In this document: piece after piece, positions 1 through 7,988 of the stretch | Layout of the letters: each line of letters begins with the position of its first letter | How positions within the stretch are numbered: position 1 is the first letter of the stretch | NCBI RefSeq assembly: GCF_014851805.1 | Contig: NZ_JACVAK010000003.1 | Span: 581,501 to 645,500 of the forward strand | Length of the DNA stretch: 64,000 nt | Direction of reading: 5' to 3' | Source: Pseudoxanthomonas sp. PXM02 | GTDB taxonomy: Bacteria > Pseudomonadota > Gammaproteobacteria > Xanthomonadales > Xanthomonadaceae | Notes under the pieces: model-generated | Seen by the model: only the letters and a program-made list of their open reading frames with translations | What the model was told of the DNA's origin: nothing | Databases searched by the model: none | Translations under genes and position numbers: made by a program

Positions 1-315
1 CTGGAACTGGCGCAGACGGTGTTCGAGGAAGAGGTGCAGCGCGACGTCAAGGTCAGCGGCCCAACCCGCGTGCGCCGTTACCTGTCGCGCTTCCTCGTCG
101 TCATCGTCATCGCGCTGTCGATCGAGACGCTGGTCGCGACCTTCGAACTGATGCACGAGGATCCGCGGCAGCTGCCGTACGTCATCGCGATCGGCGGTTC
201 GGCGGCGCTGCTGCTGGTGGCGTGGGGCGTGTTCGTCCGTCTCAACCGCAGTGCGGAGGAACTCGAGCCCGAAGCGATGCAGCAGGCCAAGTCCGAGGAC
301 AGCAAGGTCGAGTGA
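1..315 (+). CDS. Hypothetical membrane protein, C-terminal part
   Basis: The reading frame is open from the first base of the window to a TGA at 313-315, so the 5' end lies outside. About 104 residues are visible. Two hydrophobic stretches, one rich in V and I (SRFLVVIVIALSIETLVA) and one rich in A and L (IGGSAALLLVAWGVFVRL), look like membrane helices. They are joined by a short acidic loop and followed by a charged tail rich in E and K. I do not recognise the family. It converges on tatD, 12 bases away, with no clear terminator between them. Confidence 0.7.
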   Translation: MELAQTVFEEEVQRDVKVSGPTRVRRYLSRFLVVIVIALSIETLVATFELMHEDPRQLPYVIAIGGSAALLLVAWGVFVRLNRSAEELEPEAMQQAKSEDSKVE

Positions 316-327
316 GGGCGTGCCGCC

Positions 328-1134
328 CTACGCTGGTGTCGGCAAACGGAAGAACGCACGCGCCGTCGCTGTCGTCGCGGCGGCGGTGACCTCGATGTCC
401 TCGCCGCGATCGCGGGCCAGCTCGGCGACGATGTGCGCCAGGTACATCGGTTCGTTGCGCCGGTGCGAGGGTTGCGGCTTCACCGTGCGTGGCAGCAGGT
501 AGGGCGCGTCGGTCTCGATCATCAGCCGGTTCGCCGGGATGTTCTTCACCAGCTCGCGCAGGTGCAGGCCGCGGCGCTCGTCGCACAGCCAGCCGGTGAT
601 GCCGATATGCCAGTCCTGGTCCAGGCAGTCGAACAGTTCCTTCTTCGTGCCGGTGAAGCAGTGCACGACGGCGGGACCGAGCTTGCCGTCGAAGTTCTTC
701 ATCATCGCCACGAAGTCGTCGTGCGCGTCGCGCTGGTGCAGGAACAGCGGCTTGCCGGTGTCGACCGCGATCTGCAGCTGGCGCTCGAACGCCTTGCGCT
801 GCGCCGGGCGCGGTGAGAAGTCACGGAAGTAGTCCAGCCCGCACTCACCGACCGCCACGACTTCGGGATGCGCATGCAGCGCGCGCATCTCGGCGTCGCA
901 CTCGTCGGTGTACTCGGTGGCGTGGTGCGGATGCACGCCCGCGGTGGCGAACAGCTCACCCGCATGCGCCTGTGCCAGTCGAAGTGCGGTGGGCGAGTGT
1001 TCGCGGCTGGCACCGGTCACCACCTGCTGCACCACGCCGGCTTCGCGCGCACGCTGCAATACCGCGTTGCGGTCGTGGTCGAAGCTTTCGTGGGTGAGGT
1101 TGGCGCCGATGTCGATGAGATCCATGGCGGGCAT
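328..1134 (-). CDS. tatD: TatD family metal-dependent deoxyribonuclease
   Basis: A 268-residue metal-dependent hydrolase of the TatD family, in which E. coli TatD is a 3'-5' DNA exonuclease acting in DNA repair. The N-terminus reads DIGANLTHESFDHDR, like E. coli TatD, and not the DTHCHLD of YcfH-type paralogues. Metal-site residues are visible in GECGLDY (E97), FLHQRDAH (H133), VVHCFTG (H158) and IETDAPYL (D209). The start at 1134 has an AGAGGG ribosome binding site; a second ATG at 1125 is possible. It is divergent from hrpB, and the 151-base gap between them holds a family A palindrome. Confidence 0.95.
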   Translation of the reverse strand: MPAMDLIDIGANLTHESFDHDRNAVLQRAREAGVVQQVVTGASREHSPTALRLAQAHAGELFATAGVHPHHATEYTDECDAEMRALHAHPEVVAVGECGLDYFRDFSPRPAQRKAFERQLQIAVDTGKPLFLHQRDAHDDFVAMMKNFDGKLGPAVVHCFTGTKKELFDCLDQDWHIGITGWLCDERRGLHLRELVKNIPANRLMIETDAPYLLPRTVKPQPSHRRNEPMYLAHIVAELARDRGEDIEVTAAATTATARAFFRLPTPA

Positions 1135-1172
1135 TTTAAGCCCTCTCGATCCAAGGCGGCAGCAATGTCAGG

Positions 1173-1239
1173 TGTGGGAGCGACGTCAGTCGCGAAAGAC
1201 TGTCGGTGAAGCCCCATCGCGACTGACGTCGCTCCCACA
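1173..1239. repeat. Family A palindromic repeat, copy 1
   Basis: Two perfect 23-base inverted arms, the left beginning TGTGGGAGCGACGTCAGTCG, flank a 21-base spacer. The same arms occur at 14296, 24124 and 27392 (CGTCAG in two copies, CGTAAG in two). This is a REP-like dispersed element. Here it lies between divergent tatD and hrpB, that is, in the shared promoter region and not at a 3' end. Confidence 0.9.
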
Positions 1240-1285
1240 GGAATTTTCATGATTCGCGCCGCGCAGGCCTTATCCTTTCCGCCGC

Positions 1286-3907
1286 ATGCCGTCGCCCACG
1301 TTCCCGATCACCCCGCTGCTGCCGGACATCGTCCGCTCCCTGGCCGAGCACCCGCGCCTGGTGCTGGAAGCGCCGCCGGGCGCCGGCAAGACCACGCAGG
1401 TGCCGCTGGCCTTGCTGGACCAGCCGTGGTTGCAGGGCCGCAAGATCGTGATGCTGGAACCGCGCCGCGTGGCCGCGCGCGCCGCCGCGGGCTTCATGGC
1501 GAAACAGCGCGGCGAAGCCGTCGGCGGGACGGTCGGCTATCGAATCCGCTTCGAGAACAAGGTCGGTCCGGACACGCGGATCGAAGTGGTGACCGAGGGC
1601 ATCCTGACCCGGATGATCCAGGACGACCCGATGCTGGAAGAGGTCGGCGCGATCCTGTTCGACGAATTCCACGAACGCCATCTCGCTAGTGATCTCGGCC
1701 TGGCGCTGGCGCTGGACGTACAGGCGCAGCTGCGCGAGGACCTGCGTCTGGTGGTGATGTCGGCCACGCTGGATGGCGAGAAGCTGGCGCGTTTCCTCGA
1801 CGCGCCGCGCCTGAGCAGCGAGGGACGCAGTTATCCGGTGCAGGTCGCGCATTTCCCGGCGCGCCGCGACGAATCGCTGGAGGTACAGGTGCGGCGCGCG
1901 GTGGAGCACGCGGTGCAGTCGCATCCCGGCGACGTGCTGGTGTTCCTGCCAGGCCAGCGCGAGATCGCGCGTGTTGACGCGATGCTGAGCCCCTCTCCCG
2001 CCGGGAGAGGGGTTGGGGTGAGGGGCGACGAAGGACGCGATGGTTCCGGCAACACGTCTGCGCTCGCCCCTCATCCGCCCCCGGATCACGTCCGGGGCAG
2101 GCTCTCCGGGCACCTTCTCCCGAGGGGAGAAGGGAAGGAAAGTTTCGTGGTGCTGGCGCTGCACGGCGAACTGCCGGTCGAAAAGCAGTCCGAGGCGTTG
2201 CAGCCCGATCCGCAGGGCCGCCGTCGCGTGGTGCTGGCGACCAACGTGGCCGAATCGTCGGTGACGTTGCCCGGCGTGCGCGTGGTGATCGACAGCGGCC
2301 TCGCGCGCGAACCTTCGTACGATCCGAACAGCGGCTTCTCGCGGCTGGAAGTGACGAACATCTCGCAAGCCTCCGCCGACCAGCGTGCCGGTCGCGCGGG
2401 CCGTGTCGCCGACGGTTGGGCCTACCGGCTGTGGCCGCAGTCGCAGCGGCTCGATCCGCAGCGGCGGCCGGAGATCGCGCTGGTCGAACTCGGCGCGCTG
2501 GCGCTGGAGCTGGCCGCCTGGGGCAGCGACGCGCTGCGCTTCGTCGACGCACCGCCATCGGGCGCGATGAACGCTGCGCGCGACCTGCTGCGCCGGCTCG
2601 GCGCATTGACGAAATCGAATGCCATCACGCCGCTGGGCAAGCGGATGCTGGCGCTGGGCACGCATCCGCGACTGGCGGCGATGTTGCTGTCGGCGGGCGA
2701 GGGCGAGGACCGCGCGCTGGCTTGCGATCTCGCGGCGCTGGTCGAGGCACGCGATCCGCTGCGCATGGGCGGCGATGCGCTCGCGGCACGCTGGCGCGGG
2801 CTGGCGGCCTTCCGCACGGGACGCGCGCCGGGCGAAGCCAACCGCTCCGGACTGGCCGCCATCGACGCGGCATCAAAGCAGTGGCGCCGCCGTGTCCGTG
2901 AGAACGCGATGCCGCCGGCGTCGGTCGAGGCGCATCGCCTTGGCGACGTACTGATGCATGCGTTTCCCGACCGCATCGGCTTCCAGCATTCGCAGGACGC
3001 GCGCCGTTACCTGCTGGCGAACGGACGCAGCGCGAAGCTGTTCGACGACAGCGCGCTGTTCGGCGAACCCTGGATCGTCGTCAGCGAGTTGCGCCACGAG
3101 GCGCGCGATGCGCTGGTGCAGCGCGGTGCGCCCGTGGACGAACAGCGCCTGCGCCGCGACTTCGCCGACCGCTTCGTCACCGAGGACACGGTGCGCTGGG
3201 ATGCGGCACGCCGCGCACTGGTGGCGCAACGCGAGTCGCGCTTCGACCAGATCGTGTTCGACGCGCGCCCCGCCGGCCGTGTCGATCCCGCGCTCGCCGC
3301 CGCCGCGTTGACCGATGCCGTACGCGACCTCGGACTGGACGCCTTGTCGTGGCCCGAGTCGCTGCAGCAGTGGCGTGAACGCGTGCGCTGCCTGCGCGAC
3401 TGGATGCCGGACCTCGGTCTGCCGGATCTGTCGGACGAGGCGCTGATGGCGACGCTCGACGGCTGGCTGAAGCCTGCGTTTGCCGGCAAGACCCGGCTGG
3501 AGGCATTGGGCGAAGACGATCTGGCGAACGCCCTGAAGTCCGGCATGGACTGGTCGCTGCGCCAGCGCATCGACCAGCTGGCACCGACCCGCATCACCGT
3601 GCCCTCGGGCATGGAGCGCCGCATCGAGTACGCGCACGGGCAGCCGCCGGTGCTGGCAGTGAAGCTGCAGGAGCTGTTCGGCCTGGCCGACACCCCGCGC
3701 GTCGCCGATGGCCGCGTGCCGGTGCTGCTGCATCTGCTGTCGCCCGGTGGCAAGCCGCTGCAGGTCACCTCGGACCTGCGCAACTTCTGGAACTCGACCT
3801 ACGCCGAGGTAAAGAAGGAGATGAAGGGGCGGTACCCGAAGCATCCTTGGCCGGACGACCCCTGGTCGGCACAGGCGACCCATCGAGCGAAACCTCGCGG
3901 CACGTAG
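1286..3907 (+). CDS. hrpB: ATP-dependent helicase HrpB
   Basis: A DEAH-box superfamily 2 helicase of 873 residues, a family often found in proteobacteria but of unclear role. Visible motifs are Walker A GAGKTTQ (32-38), DEFHER (126-131), SAT (159-161) and QRAGRAGR (about 366), followed by the long HrpB-specific C-terminal region. Usual length is near 820-830 residues. The excess matches an in-frame repeat-derived segment (about residues 235-286, bases 1989-2141) between FLPGQREIARVDAML and VVLALHGELPVEKQ, where homologues are continuous. The frame stays open, so the helicase probably still works with a surface loop there, but this is an inference. Confidence 0.95.
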   Translation: MPSPTFPITPLLPDIVRSLAEHPRLVLEAPPGAGKTTQVPLALLDQPWLQGRKIVMLEPRRVAARAAAGFMAKQRGEAVGGTVGYRIRFENKVGPDTRIEVVTEGILTRMIQDDPMLEEVGAILFDEFHERHLASDLGLALALDVQAQLREDLRLVVMSATLDGEKLARFLDAPRLSSEGRSYPVQVAHFPARRDESLEVQVRRAVEHAVQSHPGDVLVFLPGQREIARVDAMLSPSPAGRGVGVRGDEGRDGSGNTSALAPHPPPDHVRGRLSGHLLPRGEGKESFVVLALHGELPVEKQSEALQPDPQGRRRVVLATNVAESSVTLPGVRVVIDSGLAREPSYDPNSGFSRLEVTNISQASADQRAGRAGRVADGWAYRLWPQSQRLDPQRRPEIALVELGALALELAAWGSDALRFVDAPPSGAMNAARDLLRRLGALTKSNAITPLGKRMLALGTHPRLAAMLLSAGEGEDRALACDLAALVEARDPLRMGGDALAARWRGLAAFRTGRAPGEANRSGLAAIDAASKQWRRRVRENAMPPASVEAHRLGDVLMHAFPDRIGFQHSQDARRYLLANGRSAKLFDDSALFGEPWIVVSELRHEARDALVQRGAPVDEQRLRRDFADRFVTEDTVRWDAARRALVAQRESRFDQIVFDARPAGRVDPALAAAALTDAVRDLGLDALSWPESLQQWRERVRCLRDWMPDLGLPDLSDEALMATLDGWLKPAFAGKTRLEALGEDDLANALKSGMDWSLRQRIDQLAPTRITVPSGMERRIEYAHGQPPVLAVKLQELFGLADTPRVADGRVPVLLHLLSPGGKPLQVTSDLRNFWNSTYAEVKKEMKGRYPKHPWPDDPWSAQATHRAKPRGT
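1989..2141. repeat. Family C repeat inserted in frame in hrpB
   Basis: About 153 bases with the pattern CCCTCTCCCG, GGGAGAGGGG, TTGGGGTGAGGGGCGA, then CTCGCCCCTCATCCGCC and CACCTTCTCCCG/GGGGAGAAGG. The same architecture occurs at 44293-44413. Its length is a multiple of three and it contains no stop in the hrpB frame. It is translated as a G-, P- and R-rich segment without helicase motifs. Confidence 0.85.
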
Positions 3908-4021
3908 TGGTTCGTCGCGTCCCGTTCAGCCATCGGCCAGCGCCAGGCCATCGAACTAACACCACGTAAACATCCCCGGCCGGACACTGGACTCCTACCC
4001 ATCTTTCAGGGAAGACCCCCC

Positions 4022-4396
4022 ATGAGCAAGCTGACCACCATCACCGACCGCGCGCTGGAACTGGCAAGCCAAGCGGGCAGCAGCATCAAGCATGCGGTTC
4101 CAAGCGCAGACAAGTTGTTGCAGACCGGCGCCGCGCTGGGTGTCGCCAAGACCGGTGGCAAGCTCGCGGTGAACTTCGTCCGGCGCAATCCCGCCGTCGC
4201 GGTCGCCACGGGCATCGGTGTCGGCCTGTTGGCGCTGGTGGCCTACCGCAAGCGCAAGCGCGACGCGGCGAACGGTCCGATCGAAGGCAAGTCGCGTCGC
4301 GTCGAAGCCCGCAAGGTCAACGGCAAGGCGTCCACCGCGCGCAAGACCGGCACGCCGCGCAAGCCGCGCAGCACCGCCCGTTCCACGGAAAGCTGA
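4022..4396 (+). CDS. Small membrane-anchored basic protein, ElaB/YqjD-like
   Basis: A protein of 124 residues. The N-terminal 65 residues are amphipathic. One hydrophobic helix follows (AVAVATGIGVGLLALVAY, about 60-77), preceded by FVRRNP, and the tail is very rich in K, R, T and S. The order amphipathic region, RRNP, glycine-rich helix, basic end resembles the DUF883 ElaB/YqjD family, which tethers ribosomes to the inner membrane in E. coli. Similarity is by pattern only. The start follows a strong GGGAAGA-type binding site. The 114-base gap after hrpB probably holds its own promoter. Confidence 0.7.
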   Translation: MSKLTTITDRALELASQAGSSIKHAVPSADKLLQTGAALGVAKTGGKLAVNFVRRNPAVAVATGIGVGLLALVAYRKRKRDAANGPIEGKSRRVEARKVNGKASTARKTGTPRKPRSTARSTES

Positions 4397-4422
4397 TCTG
4401 CTTCAATCGTGCGCGCGCCGCA

Positions 4423-4959
4423 TCAGAGCGCGCGCCACGCCCCGGGTGCCAGGTCACCCAGCTGCGTCCCGCCCAGGGCGGCACGCACCAGCCGCAGCGT
4501 CGGCAGGCCGACGGCCGCGGTCATGCGTCGTACCTGACGATTGCGGCCTTCGGTAATCGTCACCGACAACCATGCATCCGGCACGGTCTTGCGGAATCGC
4601 ACCGGCGGATCGCGTGGCCATAGCGCCGGTGCAGGGTCCAGGCGCTCTATCTGTGCGGGCCGCGTCGGCCCGTCGTTCAACGCCACGCCACGACGCAGCG
4701 CATCGAGCTGCTCATCCGACGGCGTGCCTTCCACCATCACCCAGTACGTCTTCGGCTGCTTGTGGCGCGGATCGGTCAACCGGTTCGCCAGCGTGCCATC
4801 GTCGGTCAGCAGCAGTAGACCCTCGCTGTCGTAATCCAGCCGGCCCGCCGCATACACGTTCGGCGGCAGACCGAACTCCGCCAGCGTCCGCCGCGGCGGC
4901 TCGCTGCGGTCGGTGAACTGGCAGAGCACGTTGAAGGGCTTGTTGAACGCGATCAGCAT
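4423..4959 (-). CDS. rluE: 23S rRNA pseudouridine synthase, RluE type
   Basis: A 178-residue pseudouridine synthase of the RsuA/RluB/E/F group. It starts directly with the catalytic domain (MLIAFNKPFNVLCQF) and has no S4 domain, as in E. coli RluE, which modifies U2457 of 23S rRNA. The catalytic Asp is D42 in GRLDYDSEGLLLLTDDG, and the family signature EGRNRQVRRM lies near residue 140. It converges on the small basic protein gene; a GC-rich inverted repeat lies around 4410-4439 but has no U-tract. Confidence 0.9.
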   Translation of the reverse strand: MLIAFNKPFNVLCQFTDRSEPPRRTLAEFGLPPNVYAAGRLDYDSEGLLLLTDDGTLANRLTDPRHKQPKTYWVMVEGTPSDEQLDALRRGVALNDGPTRPAQIERLDPAPALWPRDPPVRFRKTVPDAWLSVTITEGRNRQVRRMTAAVGLPTLRLVRAALGGTQLGDLAPGAWRAL

Positions 4960-5021
4960 GGAAGCTCGGGGAACGGCAACGCCACACCCCGGTGGAGTGT
5001 GGCGTCATCGCAACGACATGA

Positions 5022-5885
5022 TCAGTGGTGTGGCTTCACGAACCGCAGCGTCATGCGGTCGCTCTCGCCGATCGCCTGGTACTTCGCACGCTCGGCTTCC
5101 GGATGGTTGTTGGACGGCGGCAGCGTCCATACGCCGTTCGCGTAGTCCTTGGTGTCCTTCGGATTCGCGTTGACCTGGCTCTTCGCCTCCAGCTGGAAGC
5201 CAGCGGCCTCGGCCAGCGCGATCACCTGTGCCTCGCTGACGTAGCCGGTGTCATCGTCGGCCGCGACATCCTGGTTGGCACGGTGTTCCACCACGCCCAG
5301 CACGCCGCCCGGCTTCAGCACGGCGAAGAAGCCCTTGAACATGCCTTCGGCCTGGCTGGCCTTGCGCCAGTTGTGCACGTTGCGGAAGGTCAGCACCACA
5401 TCGGCCGATCCGGGCGCACCGAACACCGGTGCCGACGGATCGTATTTCACCGTGGTCGCCTTGTCGTACTGCGCGGGGCCATCGGTGAACTTCTTCTGCA
5501 GCCCGTCAACGCCGCGCTGGTAGTAGTTGCGGCTCTTCTCGGCCACGCTGGCCGGGTCGACCACGGCGGCGACATAGGTGCCGCCGGCTTTCAGGTACGG
5601 CGCGAGGATTTCGGAGTACCAGCCACCGCCCGGCGTGATTTCGACCACGGTCTGCGTCGGCTTCACGCCGAAGAACGACAACGTCTCCTTCGGGTGGCGG
5701 TAGATGTCGCGCGCCGCATTCTTCGGATCGCGCCATTCGCCCTTCAGCGCAGTGTCGAGCGCCGCGGCATCGGCGGCGGGCAGGGTCTGCGCGGCGGGTG
5801 CGGGCTTGGCAGGCGATGCGGCGAACGCCGGTTGCGCGGCGGCGAGTGCGGCCACGACGGCCAGAGAAAGCGAAATGCGAGTCAT
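5022..5885 (-). CDS. Exported class I methyltransferase-like protein
   Basis: A 287-residue protein with a cleavable signal peptide (1-22, ending QPAFA). The mature part is a predicted SAM-dependent methyltransferase of the COG4798 type: motif I reads VVEITPGGGWYSEIL, later steps are DVVLTFRNVHNW and LKPGGVLGVVEH. A methyltransferase fold behind a Sec signal is a known oddity of this family, since SAM is not expected in the periplasm, so it may be a binding protein or use another ligand. It lies 62 bases upstream of rluE on the same strand. Confidence 0.85.
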   Translation of the reverse strand: MTRISLSLAVVAALAAAQPAFAASPAKPAPAAQTLPAADAAALDTALKGEWRDPKNAARDIYRHPKETLSFFGVKPTQTVVEITPGGGWYSEILAPYLKAGGTYVAAVVDPASVAEKSRNYYQRGVDGLQKKFTDGPAQYDKATTVKYDPSAPVFGAPGSADVVLTFRNVHNWRKASQAEGMFKGFFAVLKPGGVLGVVEHRANQDVAADDDTGYVSEAQVIALAEAAGFQLEAKSQVNANPKDTKDYANGVWTLPPSNNHPEAERAKYQAIGESDRMTLRFVKPHH

Positions 5886-6028
5886 GCGTCAGCCCTCCAG
5901 AAAGGTGCGCGGAGCCTAGCACGCGGCATGTTCAGCCGGCATGGCAGTCGCCGCGGGTCCGGCACGCTTCACCGCATCCGCAACTGCGGTGGCTAGACTG
6001 CAGAGATCGACGATATCGGAGACAACGC

Positions 6029-7057
6029 ATGGGCAGCCACGACGCAGACCACACCACCCGCATCGTGCTCGCCGCGCGCCCGCAGGGCGAACCGGTGGCC
6101 GACGACTTCCGCATCGAACAGGCGCCGATGCCAGCGCCTGCCGATGGCCAGGTCCTGTTGCGCAACCGCTATCTGTCGCTGGACCCGTACATGCGCGGTC
6201 GCATGAACGCCGGACGTTCGTACGCCAAGCCGGTGGAGATTGGCGAAGTGATGGACGGTGGCACGGTGTCGGAAGTGATCGATTCGCGGCATCCCGACCT
6301 TCAGGTCGGCGACATCGTGTTGGCGCACGGCGGCTGGCAGACGCATGCCATCGCCGACGGCAGGACGCTGAAGCGCAAGCTCGACGCCAGCATCGCACCG
6401 CTGACGACGGCGCTGGGCGTCTACGGGATGCCGGGTTTCACGGCCTATGTAGGCCTGCACGAGATCGGCAAGCCCAAGGCCGGTGAAACCGTCGTGGTGG
6501 CCGCGGCCAGTGGACCGGTGGGCGCGACGGTCGGCCAGATCGCGAAGCTGCAGGGCGCCCGCACCGTCGGCATCGCAGGCGGCGAGCGGAAGCGCGCCTA
6601 CCTGCAGGACGAACTGGGCTTCGATGTGGCACTGGACCATCGTGCGCCGGATTTCGCCGCGCAGCTGCGTGCGGCATGTCCGGACGGCATCGACGTCTAT
6701 TTCGAGAACGTCGGTGGCGCCGTGTTCGATGCGGTCGTGCCGTTGCTCAACGACTTCGCCCGCATTCCGGTCTGTGGCCTGGTCGCGCACTACAACGACA
6801 AGGCGCTGCCGTCCGGGCCCGACCGGATGCCGTGGTTGATGAGCCAGATCCTGACCCGCCACCTGACGGTGCGCGGCTTCATCCAGCACGACTTCATCGC
6901 GCTGTACCCGCAGTTCCTGCGGGAGATGGGCGGCTGGCTCGCGGAAGGGAAGATCCGTTACCGCGAGGACCTGGTCGAAGGGCTGGAGAACGCGCCGCGT
7001 GCGTTGATCGGCCTGCTGCGCGGGGAGAATTTCGGCAAGGTGGTGGTGAAGCTCTGA
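6029..7057 (+). CDS. curA: NADP-dependent oxidoreductase, CurA/YncB type
   Basis: A medium-chain reductase of 342 residues, without zinc ligands, of the leukotriene B4 12-hydroxydehydrogenase/CurA family. These enzymes reduce activated C=C bonds of enones with NADPH. Family marks are the N-terminal LSLDPYMRGRM, the cofactor loop AAASGPVGATVGQIAK near residue 157, and the C-terminal GENFGKVVVKL. The ATG at 6029 is chosen because GGAGA lies seven bases upstream; the frame runs open further upstream without a better start. It converges with the next gene with a 10-base gap. Confidence 0.9.
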   Translation: MGSHDADHTTRIVLAARPQGEPVADDFRIEQAPMPAPADGQVLLRNRYLSLDPYMRGRMNAGRSYAKPVEIGEVMDGGTVSEVIDSRHPDLQVGDIVLAHGGWQTHAIADGRTLKRKLDASIAPLTTALGVYGMPGFTAYVGLHEIGKPKAGETVVVAAASGPVGATVGQIAKLQGARTVGIAGGERKRAYLQDELGFDVALDHRAPDFAAQLRAACPDGIDVYFENVGGAVFDAVVPLLNDFARIPVCGLVAHYNDKALPSGPDRMPWLMSQILTRHLTVRGFIQHDFIALYPQFLREMGGWLAEGKIRYREDLVEGLENAPRALIGLLRGENFGKVVVKL

Positions 7058-7067
7058 AGGTCGCTAC

Positions 7068-7988
7068 TCAGCGCTCGATACCGTTCTCGGCTTCGTACTT
7101 CTGCATCGTCGCGATGGCGTCCAGCAGGTACGTGTACCAGGCTTTCTCGATCTCCTCGACGGGACCGATCAGGCGCTCGAAGTCGGCTGTCGACGCGCCG
7201 CGCGCGAGCAGCTGCTTGTAAGCCGCGGCATACCTGCCGTTCTCGTAATGGAACAGGAAGTGCGTCAGGCCCCAGTAGTGCAGGTAGTAGAGATTGACGT
7301 GCTGGTTGATGTCCGGCCCCTGCCCCTCCAGCAGGGCGCGTAACGGAATGAAGCGGACAGCCGCGACGTCCGCCTGCAGACTGCCCGTCAGCTCCATGCG
7401 CGAGAGCCACCAGATCGGGTACGTGTCGGGATCGCTGCGACCCGGCGTCAGCACACCGTCCTCCAGCCAGCTTGCGCCCAGGTAGCTGGCGACGCCTTCA
7501 TTGGCCCACGCAGGCAAGCGCCAACCCGCGACTTCAGTGTTCAACTGGTGCACGGCCTCGTGCAGCATCCAGTGGTGCGGATTCTCCTTTCCATCGCCGC
7601 CGTAGTACGCGTAGCACGCCGGTCGCAGGTAGTACGCCTCGGCCCACGGACGGCTGCGGTTGTTGCGCTGAAACTCCTCGCGATCGGCATACAGCACCAG
7701 CGTGAGTGGCCGGGAAGAGGGCCGCACCTGGTCCGCGAACAGGGTCATGTACGCGGTGTGCAGGCTTTCGACCGCATCCGTGACCTGCCGTGTCTGTGCC
7801 GGCGTGGCGGTACTGTGGACACGATAGTGCGACGTTTCCAGCAGCGTGGCCGTGGCGGGAATGCGTGCGACGGAGACAGGAGCAGCGACGGATGCAGGCG
7901 CGGGGCGTGCACGCTGCCACACGAGGACGCCGCCGATCAGCGCCAGCGATGCCAGCGTGGCGGTGACGAGGATGGCGCGTCGTGTCAT
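7068..7988 (-). CDS. Membrane-anchored gluzincin-type metalloprotease
   Basis: A 306-residue protein with one N-terminal membrane helix (about 5-24) and a periplasmic domain. HEAVH (143-147) followed by ANEGVASYLG (E164) gives the HExxH plus downstream Glu arrangement of gluzincins such as the peptidase MA and DUF1570 groups. The start overlaps the end of the patZ-like gene by four bases (ATGA), so the two are probably co-translated and this one is downstream. The substrate is unknown. Confidence is high for a metalloprotease fold and moderate for activity. Confidence 0.75.
   Translation of the reverse strand: MTRRAILVTATLASLALIGGVLVWQRARPAPASVAAPVSVARIPATATLLETSHYRVHSTATPAQTRQVTDAVESLHTAYMTLFADQVRPSSRPLTLVLYADREEFQRNNRSRPWAEAYYLRPACYAYYGGDGKENPHHWMLHEAVHQLNTEVAGWRLPAWANEGVASYLGASWLEDGVLTPGRSDPDTYPIWWLSRMELTGSLQADVAAVRFIPLRALLEGQGPDINQHVNLYYLHYWGLTHFLFHYENGRYAAAYKQLLARGASTADFERLIGPVEEIEKAWYTYLLDAIATMQKYEAENGIER

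Noticed and set aside
4410-4439. A terminator between the small basic protein gene and rluE
   Set aside because: The GCGCGCGC inverted repeat has no U-tract and overlaps the rluE coding end; it is more likely compositional.
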